From Takakia lepidozioides (Eukaryota; Streptophyta; Takakiopsida; Takakiales; Takakiaceae): 64,000 nucleotides of DNA. Shown here piece by piece: positions 34,792 to 45,238 of this stretch. Every line of letters begins with the position of its first letter. The stretch's first letter is position 1. The DNA lies in NCBI GenBank assembly GCA_030704615.1, contig CM060732.1, positions 22,568,001-22,632,000 of the forward strand, written 5' to 3'. The notes beneath the pieces are model-generated. The model was not told where the DNA came from, did no database searches, and worked only from the letters and a program-made list of their open reading frames with translations. Made by a program: the position numbers and the translations under genes.

Positions 34792-35075
34792 GATGCGAAA
34801 GAGACCAGATGGACTGGTGGACAATACGGAAGTTGAGAGGAATGTGAGGCTATTGATGCACGAGGATGAAGGTAAAGCTGTACGACAGAAGGTGATGGAA
34901 CTGAAGATCTGTCTACAAAAGGCTTTGGCAGATGGGGGGTCCTCACAGAGGAATCTGGAAATATATGTCCAGCATCTTAGAACACTGACCCCCCTACATT
35001 TCACTGAAGGTCCGAAGTCACCAAGGAAAACCTTTTAAAGAAAACCTCGCCATGTGCAGCTTGAACACGGTCGTA

Positions 35076-35385
35076 TGCAGGTACTCTGTATCATGGTCAA
35101 AATGTGCCTTGTTCAAGGTTCTGCTGCATGTGTCCTTGCTTATGTACAGCAGAAAGGGACATAGCTGATGTGTACAGGTGTCTCAGGGTACTCTTTTCTG
35201 TAGAAATGCTATTGGATGCAGAGAGCATAGTGCAGGTACTCTGTATCATGGTCAAAATGTGCCTTGTTCAAGGTTCTGCTGCATGTGTCCTTGCTTATGT
35301 ACAGCAGAAAGGGACATAGCTGATGTGTACAGGTGTCTCAGGGTACTCTTTTCTGTAGAAATGCTATTGGATGCAGAGAGCATAG
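35076..35385. repeat. Perfect 155-bp tandem duplication
   Basis: 35076-35230 and 35231-35385 read the same, base for base as far as I compared. The duplication lies just after the UGT stop, in its likely 3' untranslated region or flank. No reading frame is conserved. Confidence 0.9.
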
Positions 35386-36620
35386 TTTTCAGCAGACATC
35401 TTGTTCTCATCTCTCCAGAGCAGAAAGCACCTTGTTCCTCCGCACAAGCCCCTTGCATGTATTTGTGGCGGAGCTCTCCTGATACTTCCCCAACATACTC
35501 CAAGTCGTGTAATCCCCCTTGTCTGCCTACATGTCCTATAATTACCATGATGAGGCTCTCGGTAACGCTCTTTGTGCAAGCTCAAAGAGCAGGAAGAAAT
35601 AATAGTTTTTTGTGTGCCTGCAGGCCCAGAGGCGAGAGTTGAAAACTTCAAGATGCATTCATGTGGATGAGCTGCTGTTTGATATCAGCGTCATAGCACT
35701 ACTCGTACGTGAACATCTCTCATTGACATAATGTCGAGAAAGTGAGCTAGTGTGTCAAACTCCCCAGTCTGCAAAACTAGTTTTGCTCCAATTAGGTGTG
35801 CAAGACTCACTTCTGAACTGCAGTTTGGGACATCAAAGCACATAGACTGGTGTAGCAATCATATGACATGGGCATCGCTACTACTTCCCACAGTGACAGT
35901 GGACACTTATGTTCACTGCTCTCCCTCCCTCATTTATCTCGAAACGGAGGTTCTGGTGATGTTCTAGGGGACCTCGAAGTCTTGCACTCTTGTTTCACAC
36001 AGTCCACTTTTGGCGGTGGGAAGTGCTTTGGTTGAGCAGCAGCAACCAACGCGCACCTGGGCGACGGGAGGTCCCTCGTCTCTTTATGGTTGCTTACTTG
36101 ACATAGAAAAATTGCAGACGCAGGAGGTAGCTAGGAGCAGGAGGCAGTGTCAAAGGCTAAGGTGCCGCATTGTCAACTTTGATAGTACCAAATCCAGAGT
36201 GTTAGAGCACCCATCCACATGCTGTGGCGTTCCAATATGGTTAAATACACTAGACTAACTTCAGAGGGCAATGGTAAACACTAAAGGTAAGTTCACACAT
36301 GTGGTTAGCCTTTGATAACCCGACTATTATGTACCTCCGTTCACACATACAGGCATTTATTTGTAGTTTGGTGACGTGGATTGGGCTATCACCACGCCTA
36401 TCACCATGTGATAGCAGGGGCGGGAGAAGTTAAACAGGTCATTAAAAATCATGCAAATCGTAGATTCCCGTAAATTTGAGCCCCTAGCAGCGGCGGTAAA
36501 GTATCAACTTGAAACTAGTGTGGTAAACTAGTGGAGTGAGCAGTATCCCGTCGCTAGCCTTGAGCAGTCTCCTCTTGCAAGCACTCCTTCGCAATAGAAT
36601 TTTGTGCTTTCAAAGCATTT
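35386..36620. other. Gene-free stretch
   Basis: Short open frames only, none with family resemblance. I see no repeat or structured element. Confidence 0.4.
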
Positions 36621-36629
36621 CAGTTACTA

Positions 36630-37077
36630 TGGCTTCAAATTCCGAGAGATCACAGGCAACAGAAAGCTTGGAAGTCAGGGGTTGTGATCAGGGTGGAGGT
36701 CGGGGTGGCAGCAAAGGAGGGCGCAATGGAGGAGAACTTGCAATTCCACGGCAGAGACACCAACTGGGAGAATAGTGAAATCCTAGCTCTCATTGCATGC
36801 AAGCATGTAGAACATGTAGCACAGAGAGAGGTCATTGATCCAAGAGCGCATATGATCCCTGCTGCGTAGCGATGGGAGAAAATTGCTGAAGAGTTGCAAA
36901 AGAAGACCAAAATGAGATTCCCTAGAAATATAATCAATAATATGAACTTGTACACTCTCGGTTTCCAATATTTTTAAGTTGAAATGGCCAAGGACAAATG
37001 GAATGCACTCAACTCCGATTATAAAAAGATTGTTGACTATCACAAAAGGTCGGGTAATCATATAGCTTGCTTCTGGG
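36630..37077 (+). pseudogene. SANT/trihelix-like DNA-binding gene, cut by a copia element
   Basis: From the ATG at 36630 a Gly/Arg-rich N-terminus runs about 35 codons. After a one-base shift near 36735 the frame continues 'FHGRDTNWENSEILALIACK', then 'RWEKIAEELQKKTKMRFPRN' and 'KDKWNALNSDYKKIVDYHKR'. The spacing of the Trp residues and the R-W-x-x-I-A...K-W-x-x-L...Y-K-K-I pattern is that of Myb/SANT-like (trihelix) domains. A TAG near 36867 and another stop near 36976 interrupt it. It ends exactly where the copia LTR begins. Such domains are found both in plant transcription factors and in the accessory protein of PIF/Harbinger transposons, so either origin is possible. Confidence 0.6.
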
Positions 37078-37351
37078 TGTTGAGTATTTTAGTCAAAGAA
37101 GATCGACGTAGTCTAGATCTGTAACGGGGTCGAAGAACAGATCCGATCAATGGCTCTACTCAATATGTGAAGTAGGAGCCTAATTTAGTGTCCAGACCAC
37201 TCCGCCAGTCGCCACTAGATAATCATGAAAAGAGTAGTGCTTCCATGCTCTCTGATACTTAGGACTATTATATTATGCTTGCTTCGGGTTTAATGAAGCA
37301 GACTTTAGATATCTCATTTCTCCTTCATGATTCCTAACATGGTATCAGAGC
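37078..37351 (+). mobile_element. Copia 5' LTR and primer-binding site
   Basis: The 262-bp LTR (37078-37339) begins TGTTGAG and ends CCTAACA. It is followed directly by the 12-nt initiator-Met tRNA complement (37340-37351), then gag at 37431. No matching 3' LTR is present downstream, so its age cannot be taken from LTR divergence. Confidence 0.8.
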
Positions 37352-37430
37352 AGGTTAGTTGATAGGGTCTCTTAGAAGCTGACATTGTCAGTAGAACTCT
37401 TCGTAGTATTCTAAGTTTCCTCGAGTCAAT

Positions 37431-38165
37431 ATGGCCCATGGGGAGAGTAGCATGTCTGAGAGCTCCAAACTGGGAAGACAATCCAATTATAGCACGTGGA
37501 AATTCCGTGTATCCAGTTTGCTAGAGAGAGATGAGCTCATAGATGTAGTTGAGCCAAATGCCGATGGCATCTTTATGCTGATTGAGGAAGAATTCCAGGC
37601 TGACCGGGATCGGAGGAAGAAGAAGGCTCTAGCGATTTTTAGCCTATCCGTGAAAGATGAAATCGTGCCGCATATTGCTGGGATCACTGATCCAGCGCAG
37701 ATGTGGCAAACTTTGAAGGACCTGTTCGAACAGCGAAGTAGTACGCGACGTCTGTTACTCAAGACCAAGCTCACAAATCTTCGATTGGAGGAAGGAGGTT
37801 CAGTTGCCAATTACTTCAAGTAGCTAAAGGACCTCATCAACCAGCTAGCTAACATTGGTGAGGTGGTGCGAGAGGATGAACTCGTTGAGCAAATTCTTGT
37901 TACATTTCCCGAGAGCTGTGAATCTCTTGCCGACACGCTGATCTACCATGCTAAACTTCCCACTCTTAGCGAGCTAACGGGCATTTTACTACACGATGAG
38001 GCTAAGAAGGAAATCTGAGGGAAGAAAACAGAGGACGAGGCTCTGTTCATCAAATCCAAATTCAACAAGGCCAAGGTCTATGACAAGAATCGTAAAGGTG
38101 GTGGAGCAAAACAGGAGGGAAGTTGCAACTTTTGCGGCAATCCAAACCACTAGATGCGCACATGT
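37431..38165 (+). pseudogene. Copia gag with zinc knuckle
   Basis: The frame from 37431 encodes a UBN2-type gag ('LGRQSNYSTWKFRVSSLLER', '...MWQTLKDLFEQRSSTRRLLL'). A TAG at 37821 interrupts it, but the frame goes on ('LKDLINQLANIGEVV', 'LVEQILVTFPESCESLADTL'). The CCHC knuckle C-x2-C-x4-H-x4-C is at about 38132-38163, broken by a TAG after the His. Two stops and at least one shift make it inactive. Confidence 0.85.
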
Positions 38166-39233
38166 GTCGAACTTTCAAATGAAATCAAACGCCGAGCAAC
38201 AGAGTGTGAACGTAAGGTGAACAGTGTTAATCTTGTGGAGGAAGGGAGCGATGAAGAAATCGACAATTTCCATGAATGCAACGATGCACCGAGAGAACTA
38301 GCTGCAGACATCTTGGAACTAAATTTGGCTGAATACGACAAATCCAATTGGTACGTGGATAGCGGCGCTACCAAGCATGTCACTAGCAATGAGAATTTGC
38401 TTAGTGGTGTCAAGAAAGCACATGAAAATGTCAAGGTCAAAACCGCTGGAGGAAACTCTCACGATGTTGCAGGGGTGGGCAACATTATTCTCTCTCTAAA
38501 AAATACTGCAATAAAAAAAGAAGTTTTGTACGTTCCGGGTGTATCAAAGAATTTATTGTCTGTCGGTACATTAGCAGATTAGGGATTCCAACTTCTTTTC
38601 AACGATCAGCATGTCTATCTCTTGAATGCTTCCTTCAAAGTTCTAACCAAAGGGACTCGAGATCAATCAAACGGTGTGTACAAACTGACTGTGTCTAGGG
38701 AATTCTTCTTGGGATCAGTGACTAACACAATCAATCTCAGTAGAATCTGGCATCTTAGGTTTGGGCATTTAAATCACAAAAGCTTACATATGATGCATGA
38801 AACGGGTCTCGTCACCAGTCTACCAAAGATTTCTCCTGCCGACTCAGCATGTTAGGCTTGTGCACTAGGTAAGCAGAGTCGTCAGAAAGCTCCCAGGAAG
38901 AGTTTACACCGTAAAGTCCAACCTTTTCAACTGATCCATACAGATTTGCGTGGACCATTTTCTATCAAATCTTTGTCTGGGGCTTACTACGTTTTGACCT
39001 TTATCGATGACTACAGTCGCTTTGGCTTGGTCTACTTTCTTCGGAAGAAAAGTGAGACACTCACTCATTTCCAGCATTTTCATGCGAAGTTCTTGAGACA
39101 ATTTAACATGTCAGTCAAAGTCTTACGATCAGACAAAGGAGAGGAATACAATTCTCTCTTATTCTCTAGTTTTTGCAAAGAACACGGCATTGAGAGGCAG
39201 TTCACGCAAACTAACACACCGCATCAGAACTGG
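38166..39233 (+). pseudogene. Copia protease and integrase, first part
   Basis: Protease: 'WYVDSGATKHVTSNENLL' near 38350. GAG-pre-integrase: 'RIWHLRFGHLNHKSLHMM' near 38740. Integrase: 'LIHTDLRGPF' (first Asp) and 'YYVLTFIDDYSRFGLVYFL', then 'VLRSDKGEEYNS' (second Asp). It stops at 'TPHQN' (about 39230), just before the catalytic Glu. TAG codons at about 38580 and 38853 interrupt the frame. The missing part resumes at about 41041. Confidence 0.85.
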
Positions 39234-39879
39234 GCACGGGGTAAAATGTTGTCTCAATGAGTGCATTATCTCCCTCTCTCTCTACCTGTAACTCAGTCCA
39301 GATGAAGGGAACCCATGTGCCCGGTTGGTGGCAAGACAGTGAGGATAATGTACAGTTTCTAATCAAGTTTCTTGTGTAGTTTTTTCCAAAGATAACAACC
39401 CCTCATTTTGCGCCATTTGAGTTAAGAGACTGAAGACAATGCTGATCTGTGACAATTTCAGTAATCAGAATGGTATGGATTGGAAAAGTTGTCGATGGTT
39501 CCTCTGGAGAAGTCGATTGCTTAACTCTGGATGACCTGATTTATTGGTTGCCAGTCAGATAACTGGTTGGCTGCAGGAATTTCTAGTTGCTTCTTTTTTT
39601 GCATTGCCTTTTACACAAGGGTAACACATGAAAGACAAATCAGGCTGTTTCCATAAGTTGATATACTAATCAAATGTGTTGTTACAGCCTTGTGCCATTT
39701 GGTGGAACAAATTGGAACAGATAGTGAGGCGGGTCTCAACGGAGGCATACTCGCCTTCTCTCTGAACTCCCACCTGGCAATACTTCCTATAATCAGGTAT
39801 GGGGAGAGGTGTACTTCAACCTAACCACATCACGTTGGTTTGTGGGGGCAAAGCATGTGCGAGCATGGCAGCGGGCTGG

Positions 39880-40110
39880 AAAAGGGCAAAGACTTCCATG
39901 GTGACATCTTCAAAGCTGGAATTGTACCAGGTATCATTCTAAGCATTGCCCTGGTGGACATGTATGCCAAATGCGAGCATGCTAGCTCTGAAAAAGGGTG
40001 CAAACTTCCATGGTAACATCGTCAAAGCTGGAATGTACCAGATGTGATTCTGAGCACTGCCCTCGTGGACATGTATGCCAAATGGGAGGGAGGTCCTGAA
40101 AGAGGAATGA
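39880..40110 (+). pseudogene. PPR-protein fragment, two tandem copies
   Basis: 39883-39975 reads 'KGKDFHGDIFKAG' ... 'ILSIALVDMYAKCE', the classic H-G-x-I-x-K-A-G...A-L-V-D-M-Y-A-K-C sequence of plant organellar PPR proteins, which bind and edit organelle RNA. 39990-40110 repeats it with a small deletion that shifts the frame ('ALVDMYAKWEGG' in the shifted frame). There is no start, no further repeats and no DYW domain. It is a captured piece, not a gene. Confidence 0.7.
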
Positions 40111-40261
40111 TGACCCCAGATTGATCAGTTTTATTTGCCTCCTGTGAAAGGTTAAAAAAATATTTAAAGATATCTTTATGCTCTCACGGACCAATCCGAC
40201 AGTACCTGACTACAGACCAAGCAGCACACACAAGAGGTTCTTTGGGTTGATCGGTCAAATC

Positions 40262-40400
40262 CTCCATGGGTCATGACACGTCTTCAGGCCATTGGCATGT
40301 CGGACATTTACTATCTCCTTTACCTCTCTACATCTGGTTTTGTGCAAAGATAGACTCCCCAACTTGAGTTTAAATTTCAGGTCTGGTGTATAATTTATTC
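40262..40400 (-). pseudogene. LINE fragment, same family as the UGT-inserted LINE
   Basis: In minus-strand sense the frame gives 'DLKFKLKLGSLSLHKTR' and 'KCPTCQWPEDVS', aligning with 'RLKFKLRAGSLPLNSKQ' and 'CNCPLCGQSEDS' of the LINE at 33747-34778. The nucleotide phrase GAGTTTAAATTTCAG is shared. A stop follows the ED-V-S motif. It is short and diverged. Confidence 0.6.
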
Positions 40401-40911
40401 CGAGCCACCCCTGCAGATTTCAGTGTTAGGAGTGGCAACCCCTATATTCTCTTGGAGTCTGTTGGAACAAGGAAGGCTGATGCTACTGGCTGTTGAGGTT
40501 GTTGGATTAATTCTAATCCAAGCACACCTGATTCGTCGTTATGGCAATTGCAAGGCAAGTGCACTCACGCTGAGGTGCTCACCAAGTGTACTTCCGAGCA
40601 ACTTTGCTGAAGTAATGCAAATTTTTTGACATGGAATTGTTGATGAAGAAGACATGGCACACAGGGTATGTGATGGCTGGCTATAGTGCACAAGTGGCAT
40701 ATTATCCAGTATGTCAAACTGCAGCGTGTTGCAGGGCTCTCAGGTCCACGATCAAGATAAAATTTTGGTTATGTTATTGATTCATGGCACCAAGAGGCCT
40801 CATTAGTCCACCTCAATAGTACAACATATCTCACTAGTGGGTGTGGTGAGGGCAGTTGGAAGACAGGAGATGCCGTGGCTAAACATCGTGGATTGAGGGC
40901 AGAGATCATAT

Positions 40912-42835
40912 ATGTCCAGAAAGTGCAGGAGCAGACTAGTGCATGCTGCAAATAATTCTGCTAAGGTGAGAAGTGTTTTCATACCTTTCTCAAAACTTCC
41001 TCCCATATCTCTCTCTCTCTCTCCCTCCCCTCTTGTTTCACTTAGAAACAGAACCTTGTTAGAAAAGGCAAGAAGTCTGGCCTTCGGTGTTCATTTCCCA
41101 GCTGCTCTTTGGGCCGAGGCCATCAACACTGCAAATTATCTGACAAATATATCTCCTACCAGGGCAAATGATGATGTCACTCCCTATCAAAAATTATACG
41201 GACAGGTCCCTGATGTCAAACATCTTAGAGTCATTGGCTGTGAATGTTTTGTTTACGTTAACACTCAGAAGTCCAAATGGTCACCGATGTCCAGGAGCTG
41301 TGCACTGCTAGGATACGATACATCCACGAAGGGCTATAGATGTTTCTGTCCAGAGTTGAACAAAGTTACAGTGTCAAAAGATGTCATTTTTTCTAAAGAC
41401 CCGGTTACAACCAGAACAACGATTGAGGACCCTGGAACAACTGTATTCTGCCACCTACCGGCGACTCCAATATTACCGGACCAACCAGCGGAACAACAAG
41501 TTGACGTACCCTATTTCGACCAAGGCGTTGAAACTCCTCAAAATGACACTGAACATTCAACACATGCTGAATCTACGAGCAGTGATGATCGTCATGCCTC
41601 AGGTGACAGTGAAAGCTCACCCTGTCATTCAGTCAATGTTTCAGGCTGTTTTGTTGATCAGTCTGAACAAGGTCAATTGGAGGAGGTGTTGCCTGTAGAG
41701 CCTGAAATTCACACTCGTGCTAGCCGCCATGTCAGGCCACCCAAGCGGTTCAATGATTTTGTTATGGGGTTGTCTGAATCTACGATTACTGAACCTACGA
41801 GTTTTTCTGAAGCTTCCCAGATACCCGGATGGGTTGAAGCTATGGAACAGGAGATTAGTTCCATACATAAGAACAAAACTTGGGTACTAGAGGATTTGCC
41901 CCCTGGTCGAAAACCAATCACAACTAAATGGATTTACAAGTTGAAAACCCATGCGGATGGCACCACATCAAAACTGAAAGCGCGCTTGGTTGCTCGTGGA
42001 TTTCAACAGCGCGAAGGGGAGGATTTTGAGGAAACCTATGCCGCGGTTGCCAAATATAATACTTTGCGTGCCATCACTGCACTGGCTGGTCATAATGGAT
42101 GGTCAATCTACCATCTTGACGTGAAGACTGCCTTTCTAAATGGCGAACTCTCTGAGGAAGTTTTTGTACAACAACCAGAAGGGTTTGAAGAAAAAGGTAA
42201 AGAGGAAAAATATGCAGATTACGCAAAGCATTGTACGGACTACGCCAGGCACCTCGTGCCTGGTATACTAAGATCGATGAATACTTGCAAAAACAAGGAT
42301 TGAAGAAAGGCATCGCTGATGGCAACCTGTATTATTTTCACGAAGGTGACAAGGTGGTTCTTTTAATTTTTTATGTCGATGATGTTTATCTCACTAGTAA
42401 CCATGCTACTAAGCTCCAGTGGATTAGAACATAAATTCAGAAGAGATTTGAGATGACAGACTTGGGTTTGCTGAGTCACTCATTAGGGCTGGAGTACTTT
42501 TTTCAGCCAGATGGTATTACTATCACGCAGAGAGGATACGCATCACAGATGTTGAAAGAATTTGGGTTTGCTAACTGCAACGCTGTAGCTGTACCTATGC
42601 TACAAGGACTTAAGCTCATGCCAGACATGGGGGCTTCCACAGTCGATGCACAAATGTACCAACGAATGATAGGGAAATTGAATTTCCTGACACAAACCCG
42701 ACCAAACATTTCTTTCGAAGTAAATATGGTGAGTAGGTTCTCGAACCAACCCCAAACTCCACATCTGGATGTTGTGAAGCACTTGTTTAGATACATATCA
42801 AAGGTACGGTGGACTTTGGTATTTGCTATCGTCGA
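40912..42835 (+). pseudogene. Copia integrase end, reverse transcriptase, start of RNase H
   Basis: From about 41041: 'RNRTLLEKARSLAFG' and 'AEAINTANYLTNISPTRAN' (integrase C-terminus). Then a variable linker and RT: 'WIYKLKTHADGTTSKLKARL', 'VARGFQQREGEDFEETYAAV', 'YHLDVKTAFLNGEL'. After a frameshift near 42210, 42231-42434 holds 'ALYGLRQAPRAWYTKID' and the catalytic 'FYVDDVYLTSN'. 42453 onward holds 'QMYQRMIGKLNFLTQTRPNI'. It breaks off in RNase H at about 42835. The sequence before 41041 in this frame belongs to the insertion. Confidence 0.85.
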
Positions 42836-42847
42836 GGGAGTGCAGCT

Positions 42848-42921
42848 ACGGCGTGAGCCTAGCCGCGTGAGCCCAGGAGCTCGGCTCACGCTTTGCCCTC
42901 TAAGTGTGAGCCCAGGGGTTT
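42848..42921. repeat. GTGAGCCC cluster at the copia break
   Basis: Three GTGAGCC motifs and one inverted GGCTCACGC lie within 75 bp, allowing a small hairpin, exactly where copia homology ends. A cluster of the same motifs is at 59667-59715. Confidence 0.45.
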
Positions 42922-43009
42922 AGTGGAGGAAGAAGCAGGCCCCATACCCGAGTCCTCTGTTTAGAGAGGGTCCTATTGTCGTGGAAGCAGTTATAGCGCT
43001 TAAAAAAAG

Positions 43010-44003
43010 AGGTATAGAAAAAATGGAATGGTCATTGTGAAACTTACTGAGGTTTTCTTATTGAAGAAGAGGTGAAAAAAAAGGCTGGGTGAGTCATCAT
43101 GAATCTTACTTAGGGATTCTTGCATGAACAAGAGGCAAGAAAAGTTTGGATGCTCATTGTCAAGCTATCTGACGTTTCTAGTATTTCATCCATGGTGGAT
43201 GGATGATAGATGGATGGATGAAATATTGAAGGAGAGGATTAAAATAATGAGGATGGGCAAGAACAGGCCCCAAAATATGACCACTCATTGTGAAACAGTC
43301 AATGGTTTTTATTAATGTAGATGAGGTGAAAATTTGATAGATGACCATCTTCAAGCTTATTTAGGCTTTGTTTGTGAAGAAGATGTGTAACAAAATGAGC
43401 GGTTTATTGTGGAACTTGTTCAGGTTTGTGTTATTGAAGATGAGGTGAAAAAAAAAACACATGGTCATTGTGATTGCTTATTTAGGGTGTCTTTGTGAAG
43501 AAGAGGTAAAAAAAAACATTGAGCTATCCTTGTGAAACTTGTTTAGGATTCTGTTATTGAAGAAGAGGTGAAAAAAAAATCAGATGGTCATCATGAATGC
43601 TTATATAGGGTTTGTTTGTGAAGAAGAGGTGAAAAAAAAAATTAAGCTCTATCATTGTCAAACTTGTTCAGGTTTCTGTTATTGAAGAAGAGGTGAAAAA
43701 ATTGAGCTCTCATTCTCAAACTTATTAAGGTTTCTGTTATTGAAGAAGAGGTGAAAAAAATATTAGATGGTCATCATGAATGCTTATTTAGGGTTTGTTT
43801 GTGAAGAAGAGGTGAAAAAAAAGTTGAGCTCTATCATTGTCAAACTTCTTCAGGTTCCTGTTATTGAAGAAGAGGTGAAAAAAAAACTAGATGGTCATCA
43901 TGAATGCTTATTTAGGGAATAAATTAGGGATTGTTTGTGAAGAAGAGGAGAAAAAAAAAACTTGAGCTCTACCATTGTCAAACTTCTTAAGGTTTCTGTT
44001 ATT
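43010..44003. repeat. Tandem array, ~118-bp dimeric unit (left part)
   Basis: Repeated half-units read GAAGAAGAGGTGAAAAAAA followed alternately by ATGGTCATCATGAATGCTTA and by GAGCTCTATCATTGTCAAAC. The array stops at 44003 within GGTTTCTGTTATT and resumes at 54390 within TATTGAAGAAGAGG, with the 10.4-kb element between. Confidence 0.85.
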
Positions 44004-44298
44004 TGTCGTGCACCTAAGCATCGTGCCACAACATACATCGTTGTCCATCATACATTCTAAGCACACAATCCTAGAAAGCTATGCCACAATCGCCCCCCTA
44101 GCTGGTGCTTAGGTCCCTCTAACACCGGATAGCTGACAAGTATCCATCTCAATAAGATCATCATTTGGTCTTCAATTGCACAAGTCCCAACACCTGCAGT
44201 CGATAGATCAAGAGGCCGGGTGCAAACGTAGCCCCATCGTTAGTCGCCTTCATGCAATCCATGATCTTCAGTTGAGTATCCATGGCATTGAAGCCCCA

Positions 44299-44724
44299 TT
44301 AGCTAGACCTTGGATCACTTGTCCGCCTCACCATTGCTGCCAAACTTTGGCTCATTTTCTGGCTTTTGACATTGACTGATTTTACTTTGGCCATGAATCT
44401 ATCTGTTGGGTTCTGATTGACTAAACCTGCTTGTTGCCAAGCGTGGATAAGTCCCAGCTTGAAGGGGGGCAATGTAAGGAGGATACTGTTGAGTTTGTAC
44501 ACCCCTCTACCGGGCCTACGCTGTATATCTGGGATATTTATCTCCATTGCAATTGGTGCATGGTCGAATCCCACAGAACAGGGGACAATGGCCCTGGAAT
44601 TTATTAATTGGATGGATGAAGGTACAAAGAAATGGAAAGCAAAGAAAGGGGAATGGGGCCTTATCCATCCATGACCACTCACCGGGGTCAAACTGCAAGC
44701 CAGAGGCATCGTGGACACAACCAT
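44299..44724 (-). pseudogene. LINE endonuclease fragment near the gypsy 3' end
   Basis: The frame includes 'VGFDHAPIAMEINIPDIQRR' and 'YKLNSILLTLPPFKLGLIHAW', the C-terminal end of an L1-type apurinic endonuclease (the S-D-H motif here is F-D-H). It lies between the PHD finger and the left end of the element, where a 3' LTR would be expected, and shows that another element landed or recombined there. Only about 115 residues are recognisable. Confidence 0.5.
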
Positions 44725-45236
44725 TCTCCGATATGGACCTCCTCAAGTGGCGGTGTCAATCATCCCATGTGCCACCCCCTTGAGCATTTGTCACACACCA
44801 ACATGGTTGCGGCGCCACCAACATGCCCACATAGCATGCAACGCAACCCTACAGGTACCACTGCAAGGTTGGGATCTATCCTCCCATCCACATGTGGAAG
44901 GTGACATGGCGCACAATTGCGCACATGGTCCTTCCATACCATGCCGTCTCGACCTTCCATAATCAACACTCCTGAAGGCAACACCTCCCTGACCCTTAGA
45001 ATCACACGTCATTCTGTGACATCCAAGGTCGTAGGCGCTGTCTGCTGCAGATACACATAGTCCCCAGGGTGGAAACGCCGAACACTTGGCCGATATCCCC
45101 CTCCACGTATAGTGGCATACCTCAATGTGTCTCGGTGTTGGCCAATAGCAAGGTTCTCAAAAGCCATAGGCATGACTCTCTTGAATAACCCTGCCCGCTG
45201 GGCACATGCTTGTATCCACACAATCTGGATCATCAA
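44690..45236 (-). pseudogene. Integrase C-terminal module followed by a PHD finger
   Basis: 45236-45009 carries 'RAGLFKRVMPMAFENLAIGQ' and 'RRFHPGDYVYLQQTAP', the tail of gypsy integrase. 45005-44760 continues 'ILRVREVLPSGVLIMEGRDG'. From about 44840 comes a PHD finger: C-x2-C-x11-C-x2-C-x4-H, then a TGA where the next zinc Cys belongs, then 'LTPPLEEVHIGEWLCPRC', ending at 44690. Seven of eight zinc ligands, the conserved Trp and the L-x-P-P-L block are present. PHD fingers read histone H3 tails. Chromoviruses have a chromodomain here, so the PHD probably served target choice. Confidence 0.8.
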
Positions 45237-45238
45237 GG

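Larger units (their letters stand above)
31186..35038 (+). pseudogene. UDP-glycosyltransferase (family 1), last exon split by a LINE
   Basis: Family-1 UGTs transfer sugar from UDP-sugar to small molecules in the cytosol. Exons: 31186-31638, about 31804-32069, 32153-32468, 33114-33303, and a last exon made of 33717-33746 plus 34792-35038. Without the LINE the product is about 490 residues, normal for the family. Seen: the N-terminal 'PSPAAGHSIPILETAKRL' with the catalytic-type His; 'VQWLNTQAPSSVLFISYGSM' in exon 3; the PSPG box in exon 4 ('[20 protein letters not shown]' ... '[10 protein letters not shown]', ending Glu-Gln rather than Asp-Gln); and 'EVERNVRLLM' near the C-terminus. Exon 4 ends in phase 2 and joins exon 5 in frame. 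The exon 1 donor (phase 0) and best exon 2 acceptor (31803) disagree in phase. A weaker acceptor at 31826 would restore the frame. As found, the gene cannot make a full enzyme. Confidence 0.9.
39234..41040. other. 1.8-kb insertion in the copia integrase
   Basis: Integrase coding stops at 39233 and resumes at about 41041. Between lie a PPR-like fragment in two tandem copies (39880-40110) and a LINE fragment (40262-40400, minus). Short CT microsatellites stand near both edges (about 39272 and 41010). No inverted repeats or target duplication are clear, so the mechanism is open. Confidence 0.6.

Noticed and set aside
39782-40095. Complete PPR gene
   Set aside because: Only about one PPR motif is present, twice; there is no start or further repeats.
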